This document shows, one piece after another, positions 1-8,357 of a stretch of 64,000 bases of DNA; position 1 is the first letter of the stretch, and every line of letters begins with the position of its first letter. Source of the DNA: JABDJZ01 sp047619685 (GTDB lineage: Bacteria; Bacteroidota; Rhodothermia; Rhodothermales; UBA10348); the NCBI GenBank assembly GCA_047619685.1, contig JBLHLC010000009.1, forward strand, positions 1 through 64,000, read 5' to 3'. The translations under genes and the position numbers were made by a program. The notes beneath the pieces were generated by a model. That model did not search any database. It saw only the letters and a program-made list of their open reading frames with translations, and was not told the DNA's origin.

Positions 1-820
1 CCGGCGGTGCGCCGATGAACTCCTTGCCCGGGTTGTCCTTCCGCATCTGATGCAGAATGCCGTCCTCCGTCGCGACAATGAACGTGGTCCGTGGATCCTC
101 CACAGCGAACCTCCTTATCTGACTGGTCGAGCCCACAAAATCTGCGTGGCGCAGCACGGCCGGCTCACACTCCGGGTGCGCGAGTACCGGGGCGTCCTGA
201 TGACGCGCCTTGAGCCTCACAAGCTTTTGCTCCGAAAACGTCTGGTGCACAATACAGACGCCATCCCACACCACCATGTCGCGGCCCGTCTGCTGGATCA
301 GCCAACGACCCAAATTCCGGTCCGGAGCGAAGATGATTCCTTGATCCTCGGGGATCTGCCGAATGATGTACTCGGCGTTGGACGATGTACAGATGATGTC
401 GCTGAGTCCCTTGGTGGCCGCCGTACAATTGATGTAGGAAACAACCACGTGGTCGGGGTACCTGGCCCGAAAGGCGCTAAACTCGTCGGCTGGGCAGGAA
501 TCGGCAAGTGAACACCCGGCATTCAGATCCGGCAGCAGAACCTTTTTCTGCGGGCTCAGAATCTTGGCCGTTTCCGCCATGAAATGGACGCCGGCGAAGA
601 CAATGATATCGGCATCGGTCGCCGCGGCCTGACGCGCCAAACCCAGCGAGTCGCCGATGTAGTCGGCAATATCCTGGATATCCGGCTCCTGGTAATAGTG
701 CGCCAGGATAATGGCGTTCTTTTCTCGCTTGAGACGATCTATCTCCTCAAAGAGATTCAGGGATCGATCAACCGGGCGATTGAAATAGCCGATGGCGGGG
801 TCTACAACCGGGAGTTCCAT
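1..820 (-). CDS. nadA: Quinolinate synthase, C-terminus cut by window edge
   Basis: NadA condenses iminoaspartate with dihydroxyacetone phosphate to quinolinate for de novo NAD synthesis in the cytoplasm. Translating the minus strand from the ATG at 820 gives about 273 residues with family hallmarks: AHYYQEPDIQD near residue 40, GDSLGLARQA, VFAGVHFMAET, LLPDLNAGCSLADSC, VSYINCTAATK and HPECEPAV. Two of the three Fe-S ligand cysteines are visible (in NAGCS and HPEC); the third lies in the missing C-terminus. The gene runs off the left edge and is divergent from the arsC-like gene, with about 110 bases between them. Identity is secure. The start could move because there is no clear ribosome-binding site. 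Confidence 0.95.
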   Translation of the reverse strand, partial: MELPVVDPAIGYFNRPVDRSLNLFEEIDRLKREKNAIILAHYYQEPDIQDIADYIGDSLGLARQAAATDADIIVFAGVHFMAETAKILSPQKKVLLPDLNAGCSLADSCPADEFSAFRARYPDHVVVSYINCTAATKGLSDIICTSSNAEYIIRQIPEDQGIIFAPDRNLGRWLIQQTGRDMVVWDGVCIVHQTFSEQKLVRLKARHQDAPVLAHPECEPAVLRHADFVGSTSQIRRFAVEDPRTTFIVATEDGILHQMRKDNPGKEFIGAPP

Positions 821-929
821 GCAATGCGCAGGCTGGAAAGGAAGTTGGAAACGGATCTGATGGCGGTCTATTCTCCATGGAGCGAAGCGTTCCAGGAATC
901 GTACCGAGTGGATACAATCAGCCGACGTT

Positions 930-1370
930 ATGCCCCAAGAGGATGAAAAGCCGAGCGTGTTGTTTATGTGCACGCACAACTCCGCAAGATCACAAATGGC
1001 CGAGGGCCTGCTGCGTGCGCTCCACGGGGACCGGTATGTGGCGCTGAGTGCCGGCACGGAGGCGACGATGGTCAAACCTGAGGCCGCCGAGGCACTGGCC
1101 GCGCTCGGCATCGACGCATCTGCCCAGACCTCCAAAACGATCGCCGCCTTCGATGGCCAAGCCATCGACTACGTGATCACGGTCTGCGACTCGGCCCTTG
1201 AGACGTGCCCCTACTTCCCGGCCACCCGAAAGCGGGTGCACCGGTCGTTCAGCGATCCATCAGGCGAGACGTCATCACCTGAGGCCCGCCAGGAGGCGTT
1301 CCATAAGAGCTGTGCCGAGATCCGCGTCTGGATCGACGAGGTCTTCGGTCACCTGCCGCCGAACCTCTAG
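930..1370 (+). CDS. arsC: Arsenate reductase / low-molecular-weight phosphatase family (thioredoxin type)
   Basis: A 146-residue cytosolic protein of the low-molecular-weight tyrosine-phosphatase fold. The P-loop CTHNSARS near residue 14 supplies the nucleophilic cysteine. A second cysteine pair region (VCDSALETCPYFP, around residues 87-97) matches the redox cysteines of thioredoxin-coupled ArsC. Full length for the family. It starts at ATG 930 and is divergent from nadA. No other arsenic genes are nearby, so true arsenate reduction is likely but not certain; a protein-tyrosine phosphatase role is the alternative. Confidence 0.85.
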   Translation: MPQEDEKPSVLFMCTHNSARSQMAEGLLRALHGDRYVALSAGTEATMVKPEAAEALAALGIDASAQTSKTIAAFDGQAIDYVITVCDSALETCPYFPATRKRVHRSFSDPSGETSSPEARQEAFHKSCAEIRVWIDEVFGHLPPNL

Positions 1371-1393
1371 TCTAGAGCCTCCCCCGGGGCCCC

Positions 1394-2833
1394 TTAGTCG
1401 CCCGGCGTCCAGCTGGCCGTCTTCTCCAGGACGAATCCACCCACTTTCTCCGCGGGCATACGGGTCTGCTCCATGGAGTCTCTTTCACGAACGGTGACCG
1501 TCCCGTCTTCCACGGAATCGCCGTCTACAGTGACGCAGAACGGCGTGCCTACCTCGTCCATCCGGCGATAGCGACGGCCAATGGCTGCCTTCTCATCGTA
1601 GGAACACAGGAAGTGCTGCTGCAGATCCGCTTCGATCTTGTGGGCCAGCTCCGGCATGCCGTCCTTTTTGACGAGGGGGAAGAGGGCCACTTTGATGGGC
1701 GCAATGGCGGGATGGAATTTCATCACCGTGCGAATCTCGTTTTCGAGTTGCTCTTCCCTGTATGCCTCGCAGAGGAGCATGAGGACCGTGCGGTCCAACC
1801 CAACGCTGGTCTCCACCACATAGGGCACAAACTTCTCGTTGGTGTGCGGATCGCGGTACGCCAGGTTCTTCCCGGAGTGCTCCTGATGGCCGTTCAGGTC
1901 AAAGTCGGTCCTGGAATGAACGCCTTCGACCTCCTGCCATCCAATGGGGTATTCGTACTGGACGTCAAAGGCGGCATCCGCGTAGTGGGCGAGCTTCTCG
2001 TGCTCGTGCCAGCGCAACTTGGAGGCCCTGATTCCATTGTCCAGATGCCACTGCATCCGCTTCTCACGCCACTCTTGGAAGGCCTCTATCTGATCGCCGG
2101 GTTTGACGAAGTACTGCATCTCCATCTGCTCGAACTCCCGCATGCGAAAGATGAACTGACGGGCGACGATCTCATTACGGAAGGCCTTCCCGATCTGGGC
2201 GATACCAAACGGCACCTGCAGACGGGCAGACTCCCTCACATTATGGAAGTTGACAAAAATGCCCTGCGCAGTCTCCGGCCTGAGGTACACCTTGTTGTCG
2301 TCGCCGGCCAACGCGCCAAGACGGGTCTCAAACATGAGATTGAACTCCCGGACTTCCGTCCAGTCCGCCACGCCTGAGTCCGGAGACTTGATCTCCTCCG
2401 ACATGATGATGTCGTAGAGCGCCTTGGCCGCATCGTCCGCATTCAGGGCTGCCACGAGTTCCGTATAGACCCGGTCCGCATCGGCCTCTTTGCCCTTTTT
2501 GCGAAGCCTGATTATGTGATTCTCGATGAGCTGATCTGCCCGGTACCTGTTCTTGGACGTTTTGTCATCGATCATCGGATCGCTGAAAGCATCCACATGT
2601 CCGGACGCCTTCCAGACCTTGGGATGCATCAGAATGGCCGCATCCAGGCCGGCCACGTTGTCATGGCGGTAGACCATGGCGTTCCACCAGCGCTGCATCA
2701 CATTCCGCTTCAGTTCTACGCCCAGGGGCCCGTAGTCATAGGTAGCGGCAAGGCCACCGTAGATCTCGGAGGACTGAAAAATGAACCCCTTGCGCTTGCT
2801 CAGGGATACGATCTTCTCGAAAACGTCGGTCAT
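1394..2833 (-). CDS. glyQS: Glycine--tRNA ligase, dimeric (alpha2) type
   Basis: Class II aminoacyl-tRNA synthetase charging tRNA-Gly in the cytoplasm. The 479-residue protein begins with the diagnostic KRKGFIFQSSEIYGG and YDYGPLGVELKRN segments. It has motif 2 as FRNEIVARQFIFRMREFEQME and motif 3 near GLDRTVLMLL, followed by an anticodon-binding domain from about residue 370 (APIKVALFPLVKK). Length and domain order are normal for the homodimeric form used by many bacteria. It converges on arsC with a 23-base gap and no obvious terminator hairpin. Upstream (2834-2983) lies a non-coding 150-base gap before radC in which I see no riboswitch. Confidence 0.97.
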   Translation of the reverse strand: MTDVFEKIVSLSKRKGFIFQSSEIYGGLAATYDYGPLGVELKRNVMQRWWNAMVYRHDNVAGLDAAILMHPKVWKASGHVDAFSDPMIDDKTSKNRYRADQLIENHIIRLRKKGKEADADRVYTELVAALNADDAAKALYDIIMSEEIKSPDSGVADWTEVREFNLMFETRLGALAGDDNKVYLRPETAQGIFVNFHNVRESARLQVPFGIAQIGKAFRNEIVARQFIFRMREFEQMEMQYFVKPGDQIEAFQEWREKRMQWHLDNGIRASKLRWHEHEKLAHYADAAFDVQYEYPIGWQEVEGVHSRTDFDLNGHQEHSGKNLAYRDPHTNEKFVPYVVETSVGLDRTVLMLLCEAYREEQLENEIRTVMKFHPAIAPIKVALFPLVKKDGMPELAHKIEADLQQHFLCSYDEKAAIGRRYRRMDEVGTPFCVTVDGDSVEDGTVTVRERDSMEQTRMPAEKVGGFVLEKTASWTPGD

Positions 2834-2983
2834 GCGATTCGGGCCAGCCGCCCTGTTGGACCGCCTTCACGGCGGCCGGGTGTAAATAGGATCCCGTGAA
2901 AATAGGTCGCGCGATCCCTGCCAGCGTTGAAATACGGGTGTAAAGCGCTTCGGGTACCCGCCGGGGTCGTGGCGGGCCAAACC

Positions 2984-3652
2984 TCAGATCAGGCCGCGTC
3001 GTGCCAGCGAGGTGAACCCGTCACCGGCAACAATAAGGTGATCCCTCAACGGAATTCCGAGGATGCCCCCGGCCTGGACGAGTTGCCGCGTGATTGCGAC
3101 ATCCTCGGCGCTTGGCTCCGGATTCCCGGACGGGTGGTTGTGGACACAGATAACCGAGGCCGCTGACTCCAGAATGGCGCGTCGAAACACCGCGCGCGGC
3201 TCCACGATGCTGGCGGACAGGCCCCCGCGACTCACCAGGTACTCCCCGATAACCCGGGAAGCCATGTTCAGCATGATGACACAGAACTCCTCGCGGGCCA
3301 GATCACGGAGGTGAGGGGCCTTGAGACGCGCAATGTCCTCGGGTCCACGGATGACGACTCTGTCTCCGATGGGCTCTATGGCGATCCTCCGGCCTATCTC
3401 GAATGCCGACCCCAGACGACCCGCGATTGCCGGCCCGATGCCGGCAATCCCCATCCATTCTCTGGGATCCCGACTGGCCGCCTTTCTAAGGGACCCAAAC
3501 CGCTGCAGTAGGTGACGGCCTATGGCAACCGCACTGGCCGAAGAGGACCCCGTTCCAATCTGGAGCCCGAGCAGTTCAGCATCGGTCAGGTGGCGGGCCC
3601 CACATTCAAGCAGGCGTTCGCGCGGAAGGTCCTTGACAATAGATTCGGGCAT
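2984..3652 (-). CDS. radC: RadC-family JAB/MPN domain protein
   Basis: A 222-residue protein with an N-terminal helix-hairpin-helix-like region (about residues 15-90: LTDAELLGL, IAGIGPAIAGRL) and a C-terminal RadC/JAMM domain. The metal motif HNHPSGNPEPSAEDVAIT lies around residues 170-187, preceded by the acidic segment EEFCVIMLN. The family was historically linked to recombinational repair, but its biochemical role is unsettled and it also occurs with mobile elements. Here it sits among housekeeping genes and is full length. It is transcribed toward glyQS and follows rho on the same strand with about 80 bases between them. Confidence 0.9.
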   Translation of the reverse strand: MPESIVKDLPRERLLECGARHLTDAELLGLQIGTGSSSASAVAIGRHLLQRFGSLRKAASRDPREWMGIAGIGPAIAGRLGSAFEIGRRIAIEPIGDRVVIRGPEDIARLKAPHLRDLAREEFCVIMLNMASRVIGEYLVSRGGLSASIVEPRAVFRRAILESAASVICVHNHPSGNPEPSAEDVAITRQLVQAGGILGIPLRDHLIVAGDGFTSLARRGLI

Positions 3653-3734
3653 GAAGGAGAGATTGGGTACTCCCCACAGACCCCGGCTTCAGCCTTCCAT
3701 AACCTCGGCCGTCTGCCTCCACTCACCCGGCAGC

Positions 3735-4862
3735 CTACAAGTCCTCCAGAGAGGCCGGTATGAGGTCGTTCAACAGGTCGTCATTTGTGCGGCTCGTCTG
3801 AACGTGCCGGAGTAGCGCCTGCATCGCATCGATGGGGCTGCGGCTGTTGAGAACCCGCATGAGGCGGCTGTGCTGCTCGATCTTGTCAGGCCCAATGAGG
3901 AGCTCTTCGTTTCGAGTGCCGGTCTTTCGAAGGTTGATGGCCGGGTAGATGCGCTTGTTGGCCATCTCACGGTCCAGAACGATTTCCGCGTTGCCGGTGC
4001 CCTTGAATTCCTGGAAGATGACCTCGTCCATGCGGCTGCCGGTATCAATCAGCGCCGTTGCGATAATTGTCAGCGATCCACCGCCTTCAATATTTCGGGC
4101 CGCTCCGAATATCTGCCGCGGAATCTTGAGGGAATTGGCATCCAGACCGCCGGACATGGTCCGGCCGCTGCCTCCCATGAACATGTTGAACGTGCGCCCA
4201 AGGCGTGTCAGCGAATCCAGCAGGAGAACCACATCGCGTTTCATTTCCACCAACCGCTTGGCATACGCCAGAGCCAGGGTAGCCACGCGCACGTGGTTGT
4301 CATCGCCACGGTCGTTTGACGAGGCAAAAATGGTCGCCTTGGTTGAGCGTTTGAAGTCCGTGACTTCCTCGGGCCGCTCGTCCACGAGCAACGTCACCAA
4401 CTCCACCTCGGGGTGGTTCTCCGAAATGGCGGTCGCCATCTCCTTCAGGATGTAGGTCTTCCCCGTCCTGGGTGGCGCGACTATCAGGGCGCGTTGGCCC
4501 TTTCCGATGGGCGCGGCCAAGTCCACCACGCGCATCGTGAAGTTGCGCGGGTTGGAGACCAGGTTCAGTTTTTCGTCCGGGAAGACTGACAGGCCCTTGT
4601 CGAAGTTCTCAAAATCGACCCATTGGTCCGCAGCTACCCCCATGATCGTGTCGATGGCAGACACTTGCATGTCCCCTTTCCGACCCGGCCTGAGCTCCCC
4701 CGTCATCATCAATCCGTCCCGAAGATTCCACTTCTTGACGATTTGTGGTGCTACAAAGGGATCGGCATCACCCTTGGGCATATCCGCTTTGAAGTCGCGG
4801 ATGAAGCCAAATTTTTTGTCCCCGATGAGTTCGAGGATTCCGTCGAAATGTCTGTCCGACAT
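3735..4862 (-). CDS. rho: Transcription termination factor Rho lacking the usual N-terminal helical domain
   Basis: Hexameric RNA-dependent ATPase that terminates transcription. The chosen ATG (4860-4862) gives 375 residues beginning MSDRHFDGILE. The OB-type RNA-binding domain starts at once (DKKFGFIRDF, then DPFVAPQIVKKWNLRDG). The ATPase core has Walker A PPRTGKTYILKE, Walker B region DVVLLLDSLTRL, a Q-loop segment SGGLDANSLKIP and R-loop IEGGGSLTIIATAL. The roughly 50-residue N-terminal helical subdomain of typical Rho is absent. The frame extends only 24 codons further, to 4934, with basic sequence unlike that subdomain. A GGAGG lies 18 bases upstream, too far for an ideal ribosome-binding site. 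The 4863-5242 gap holds no recognisable gene; upstream coding lost to a frameshift cannot be ruled out. Confidence 0.93.
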   Translation of the reverse strand: MSDRHFDGILELIGDKKFGFIRDFKADMPKGDADPFVAPQIVKKWNLRDGLMMTGELRPGRKGDMQVSAIDTIMGVAADQWVDFENFDKGLSVFPDEKLNLVSNPRNFTMRVVDLAAPIGKGQRALIVAPPRTGKTYILKEMATAISENHPEVELVTLLVDERPEEVTDFKRSTKATIFASSNDRGDDNHVRVATLALAYAKRLVEMKRDVVLLLDSLTRLGRTFNMFMGGSGRTMSGGLDANSLKIPRQIFGAARNIEGGGSLTIIATALIDTGSRMDEVIFQEFKGTGNAEIVLDREMANKRIYPAINLRKTGTRNEELLIGPDKIEQHSRLMRVLNSRSPIDAMQALLRHVQTSRTNDDLLNDLIPASLEDL

Positions 4863-5242
4863 GCGTATCGGTTTTCTGTGCCTCCGCGGACCTCTTTCGG
4901 CGAACACGTGCGATGGGCTCACTGTGAGCCACAACGCCCTGTCCGACTGGGGGACGCGGGAATGATTCTGATTGCCACCGACCGGCCGTCGGCATGCGAA
5001 AGAACCTGCGGTGTCGCTCCCTGTTTTCTCCTGGACGGACAGAGTCTTAATTTCCGACTCGATTCCGGGAGAGCATGGGACCCACTCCAGCTAGCCGGGG
5101 TTCGATGCCCCCCGAAGAGCCTGTGAGCTGAGAGAAACGCGGTTTGGGCTGTGCCCGGATCGGGCGACTTCCACCGCGGGCTTCGACTGCCGCAGAGCCA
5201 CTAGTACGGCTCCAAAGATAGCTGGTTTCGCCAGAAGCAACA

Positions 5243-6064
5243 ATGACCCCTCCAAGATCTGACCGCGACCAGTCGATCCGTGTGGTTGCGGCCGGCGAAG
5301 AATCGCGCCCCCTGGTGGTCGTTCTTCATGGATGGGGGAGTAATTCCGGCCTTATGCGTGGTTTTGTGGACCGGTTGTCGGACGCATTTCGCGTCCTCAA
5401 CGTGGATCTCCCCGGGCATGGGCAGGCACCAGCGCCGGCTGCGCCCATGGGTATGGAGGAGCACGCGGCAGCGCTGGCCAGCCTGATCAGGGACCAGGAC
5501 CAGGGACCCGCACATGTTATCGGTCACTCCAACGGCGGCCGCATCGCGCTGTGGATGGCGGGATCGGAGACGCACTGCCACCTCATCGCCTCGCTTACCC
5601 TCATCAGCCCCTCGGGCGTTCGCCGGCCACGACGGACGGGTTATTACGTCCGCAAATGGACCGCCAAGATCCTGAAAGCTCCGTTTTCCGTCCTGCCGAG
5701 GCCCTTCAGGGAGGCTGGACTGGACTGGTTACGCCACTCGCTGGTGTGGCGCCTCCTCGGGTCTTCTGACTACCGAGCCCTGAGGGGCACCATGCGGGAG
5801 ACGTTCGTCAGGCTGGTCAACACCTACGTCGAGGATCGTCTGCCTCTGATCACGGCCCCCACCCTCGTTTTCTGGGGGACAAAGGACGATGCAGTGCTTC
5901 GCCCACAGATAGACATCCTGGTGAACGGGATTTCGGACGCCGGACTGGTCCCGCTGAACGGTGCCGGGCACTATGGTTTCCTGGATGCGCCCGAGACGGT
6001 CCTTGAGGGAACGCGTTCGTTCCTCGACCAGATTGGCCAGACGGGTCCGGAGGTTGCCCGATGA
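5243..6064 (+). CDS. Alpha/beta-hydrolase fold protein
   Basis: A 273-residue soluble hydrolase with the canonical fold. The oxyanion-hole segment is VVLHGWGSN (about residues 26-34), the nucleophile elbow GHSNGGR (Ser near 94), the acid region LVFWGTKDDAVL (Asp near 219) and the catalytic His in GAGHYGFLD. The substrate cannot be predicted. It overlaps the murF start by 4 bases (ATGA) and heads a four-gene operon with murF, rnhB and a glycosyltransferase. This suggests a link to cell-envelope precursors, but that is inferred from position only. Confidence 0.85.
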   Translation: MTPPRSDRDQSIRVVAAGEESRPLVVVLHGWGSNSGLMRGFVDRLSDAFRVLNVDLPGHGQAPAPAAPMGMEEHAAALASLIRDQDQGPAHVIGHSNGGRIALWMAGSETHCHLIASLTLISPSGVRRPRRTGYYVRKWTAKILKAPFSVLPRPFREAGLDWLRHSLVWRLLGSSDYRALRGTMRETFVRLVNTYVEDRLPLITAPTLVFWGTKDDAVLRPQIDILVNGISDAGLVPLNGAGHYGFLDAPETVLEGTRSFLDQIGQTGPEVAR

Positions 6065-7689
6065 GCAACTTCACGGCATTCGCCGCGCTTCTGGCGGCCG
6101 GGTTCTCCATTTGGCGAATCGGAAGAAGGCTGCGGTTCTTCTTGCATATGCACCAACTGGAGGGGTACGGCAACAGGCCGTACCTGGAACGCTGGTTCGG
6201 GAAGCCATTCGATGCCTTTGTGCGGTGGTCCCATGTGGCGGGCTTCCTCATTTGGATGGCTTTCGTGTGGCTGGAGCTGCCTGCGGCAGTAGCGCTACTG
6301 GCATGGACCGTGGCGTTTGCCTCCAGCAGGCGTTACCGGCGGGACCGTCCCAAGAAGCCCCTGGTCTGGACTCCCCGGATGAAGCGGCAGGCGGTCGCCG
6401 CGGGCATCCTCCCTGCCGTGTTGGTCGGGGGCTCGATGGCTCTGGCCGGATTCCTCTGGGTCACGGGAACGGACCCCTCGGTGCTGCCGGTTCTTTTGGT
6501 CCTTATCGGACTGGGCATGGCTGACCTGAACGCCCCGGTGTCGGTCCTCCTGGCCTCCATGCTGATGGCCCCGGTTGAATACCTCCTGCGGGAGGGTTTC
6601 AAGAGGTCCGCACGGGCCCGTCTGGCTGCGCGTCCCGATCTGACCATCGTCGCCATCACGGGCTCGTATGGCAAGACCAGCGTCAAGTTTGCCGTCGCCG
6701 AAGTCCTCGGCCAGCGTTTCCAGGTGCTGGCCACCCCCGGCTCGTTCAACACGCCGATGGGCATCTGCAAGGTCATCAACAACGACCTCCGGGATCACCA
6801 CCAGATCCTGATACTGGAGATGGGGATCCGACGCCCCGGCGATATCGCAGAATTGTGCGCCATCGTGCGGCCCCACTACGCCGTGGTTACGGGCGTCGGG
6901 ATTGCGCATCTGGAGTCCATGGGAAGCCCGGAGGCCATCGCCCGGGAAAAGGGCTCGCTCCTCGACTACCTGCTTCCGGGCGGCAAGGCCGTGCTGAATG
7001 GCGACGATCTCTTCTATTCGGAAATGGCGTCGAAGGCTCCGCATCTGTCGGTATCGGCCTTGCCAGACTCTTCGGTTCGCGCGGACCTGGTTGCTTCCCA
7101 CGTTCAGTTTGACTCCACTGGTACACACTTCACCGTGACCTCCGGTACCCAGACGGCCGGCGTATCGTTGCAGCTTCTGGGACGCCATCACGTCGGGAAT
7201 GCGCTCCTGGCCCTCGCTGTGGGGCAACTTCTTGGCGTGCGGCTGCGCTCCGGCGCCCACGCGCTGGCCAGACTCAAGCCCGTGCCTCACCGACTCTCCG
7301 TACGCGAGGAGGCTGGCCTCACCATTCTGGACGACGCGTTTAACAGCAATCCCGTCGGCGCTCGGAATGCGGTCGAGGTCCTGGGTGCATTCGCCCCGCG
7401 CGGGCGTTTTATGATCACACCCGGCATGGTCGAGTTGGGCGAAAGGGAACTGGAAGAAAACCAGGCTCTGGGTGCCTTTATGGTTGGCCGCGTGGATCAG
7501 GCCATTCTGGTAGGCCCGGCCCGAACGGCAGCGATATCGGCGGGGCTCCGTGAGGCAGGGATGCCGCCGGAACGCGTGCATATAGTCTCCACGCTTTTCG
7601 AGGCCCGAGAGGTCCTGCGGCAGTTAGCGCAACCCGGCGATGTCGTCCTCTATGAGAACGATCTGCCCGATCAGTACACGGAGGCCTGA
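6061..7689 (+). CDS. murF: MurF-like Mur ligase with N-terminal membrane domain
   Basis: Mur-ligase family enzyme, most like UDP-MurNAc-tripeptide:D-Ala-D-Ala ligase, which completes the peptidoglycan stem peptide. The first 175 residues are not the normal MurF substrate-binding domain. They form several hydrophobic helices (for example FAALLAAGFSIW, AFVWLELPAAVALLAW and VLPVLLVLIGLG). The ligase core follows: P-loop VAITGSYGKTSVK (about residues 196-208), MGIRRPGDIAEL, the carbamoyl-lysine region EKGSLLDYL, and the C-terminal ligase domain with ILDDAFNSNP. At 542 residues it is about 80-100 longer than soluble MurF. Coupled to its neighbours by ATGA overlaps. It could instead ligate amino acids to another envelope polymer. 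Confidence 0.8.
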   Translation: MSNFTAFAALLAAGFSIWRIGRRLRFFLHMHQLEGYGNRPYLERWFGKPFDAFVRWSHVAGFLIWMAFVWLELPAAVALLAWTVAFASSRRYRRDRPKKPLVWTPRMKRQAVAAGILPAVLVGGSMALAGFLWVTGTDPSVLPVLLVLIGLGMADLNAPVSVLLASMLMAPVEYLLREGFKRSARARLAARPDLTIVAITGSYGKTSVKFAVAEVLGQRFQVLATPGSFNTPMGICKVINNDLRDHHQILILEMGIRRPGDIAELCAIVRPHYAVVTGVGIAHLESMGSPEAIAREKGSLLDYLLPGGKAVLNGDDLFYSEMASKAPHLSVSALPDSSVRADLVASHVQFDSTGTHFTVTSGTQTAGVSLQLLGRHHVGNALLALAVGQLLGVRLRSGAHALARLKPVPHRLSVREEAGLTILDDAFNSNPVGARNAVEVLGAFAPRGRFMITPGMVELGERELEENQALGAFMVGRVDQAILVGPARTAAISAGLREAGMPPERVHIVSTLFEAREVLRQLAQPGDVVLYENDLPDQYTEA

Positions 7690-8357
7690 TGCTGCCGGGA
7701 CTGGATAGCCTGCCACTGGACGCTCCCCTGCCCGAGTACCCGGATCACGCGCTGGAACGGATGCTTGCCTCCGCTGGCTACTCGGCGATAGCCGGCGTGG
7801 ACGAGGTGGGCCGTGGATGCCTTGCGGGTCCGGTTGTCGCCGCCGCCGCGATACTTCCCCCCGACTTCAGATTCCCAGGACTCACCGACTCCAAACAAAT
7901 GACCGAGGACGCGCGCGATGAAGCCGAGGCCTTCCTCAAGCAGGAAGTGGTTTGGGGCGTCGGGATCTGCTCGCCGCAGGAAATCGACCGATGGAATATC
8001 CTTCGAGCGTCCCTTGAGGCCATGAAGCGCGCGTTGACCGCGTTGTCCGAGGCTCCAGACTTCGTACTGGTTGACGGCAACCAACAACTTCCGGCCTGGC
8101 AGTCTCCTCAGCAGACGGTCATCAAGGGGGATGCCCGCAGCATCTCCATCGCCGCAGCCTCGGTTCTGGCCAAGGTGGAACGCGACCGAATTATGTACGC
8201 GCTGGACCAGGAGCATCCTGACTTCGGCTGGGCAAGCAATGTGGGGTATCCCACCACGGATCATTTCGATGCGCTGGCGCGGCTCGGCCCGACGGTACAC
8301 CATCGCCGCACGTTTCGCCTCCGAATAGCCGACAAATCCCAGACCAGCCTCTTTTGA
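7689..8357 (+). CDS. rnhB: Ribonuclease HII
   Basis: RNase HII removes ribonucleotides and RNA primers from RNA/DNA hybrids. The 222-residue protein has the catalytic motif GVDEVGRGCLAGPVV (Asp-Glu pair near residues 37-38), the second carboxylate in DFVLVDGN and the C-terminal GYPTTDHFDAL. The conserved Lys/Tyr region is also present (FPGLTDSKQM). The ATG at 7689 overlaps the murF TGA by one base (TGATG), indicating translational coupling. Confidence 0.95.
   Translation: MLPGLDSLPLDAPLPEYPDHALERMLASAGYSAIAGVDEVGRGCLAGPVVAAAAILPPDFRFPGLTDSKQMTEDARDEAEAFLKQEVVWGVGICSPQEIDRWNILRASLEAMKRALTALSEAPDFVLVDGNQQLPAWQSPQQTVIKGDARSISIAAASVLAKVERDRIMYALDQEHPDFGWASNVGYPTTDHFDALARLGPTVHHRRTFRLRIADKSQTSLF

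Noticed and set aside
5094..5114. tRNA T-arm-like GGGGTTCGATGCCCC
   Set aside because: Only a four-pair stem forms. No matching acceptor, D-arm or anticodon arm can be built from the surrounding 80 bases, and no CCA or tmRNA features are present.
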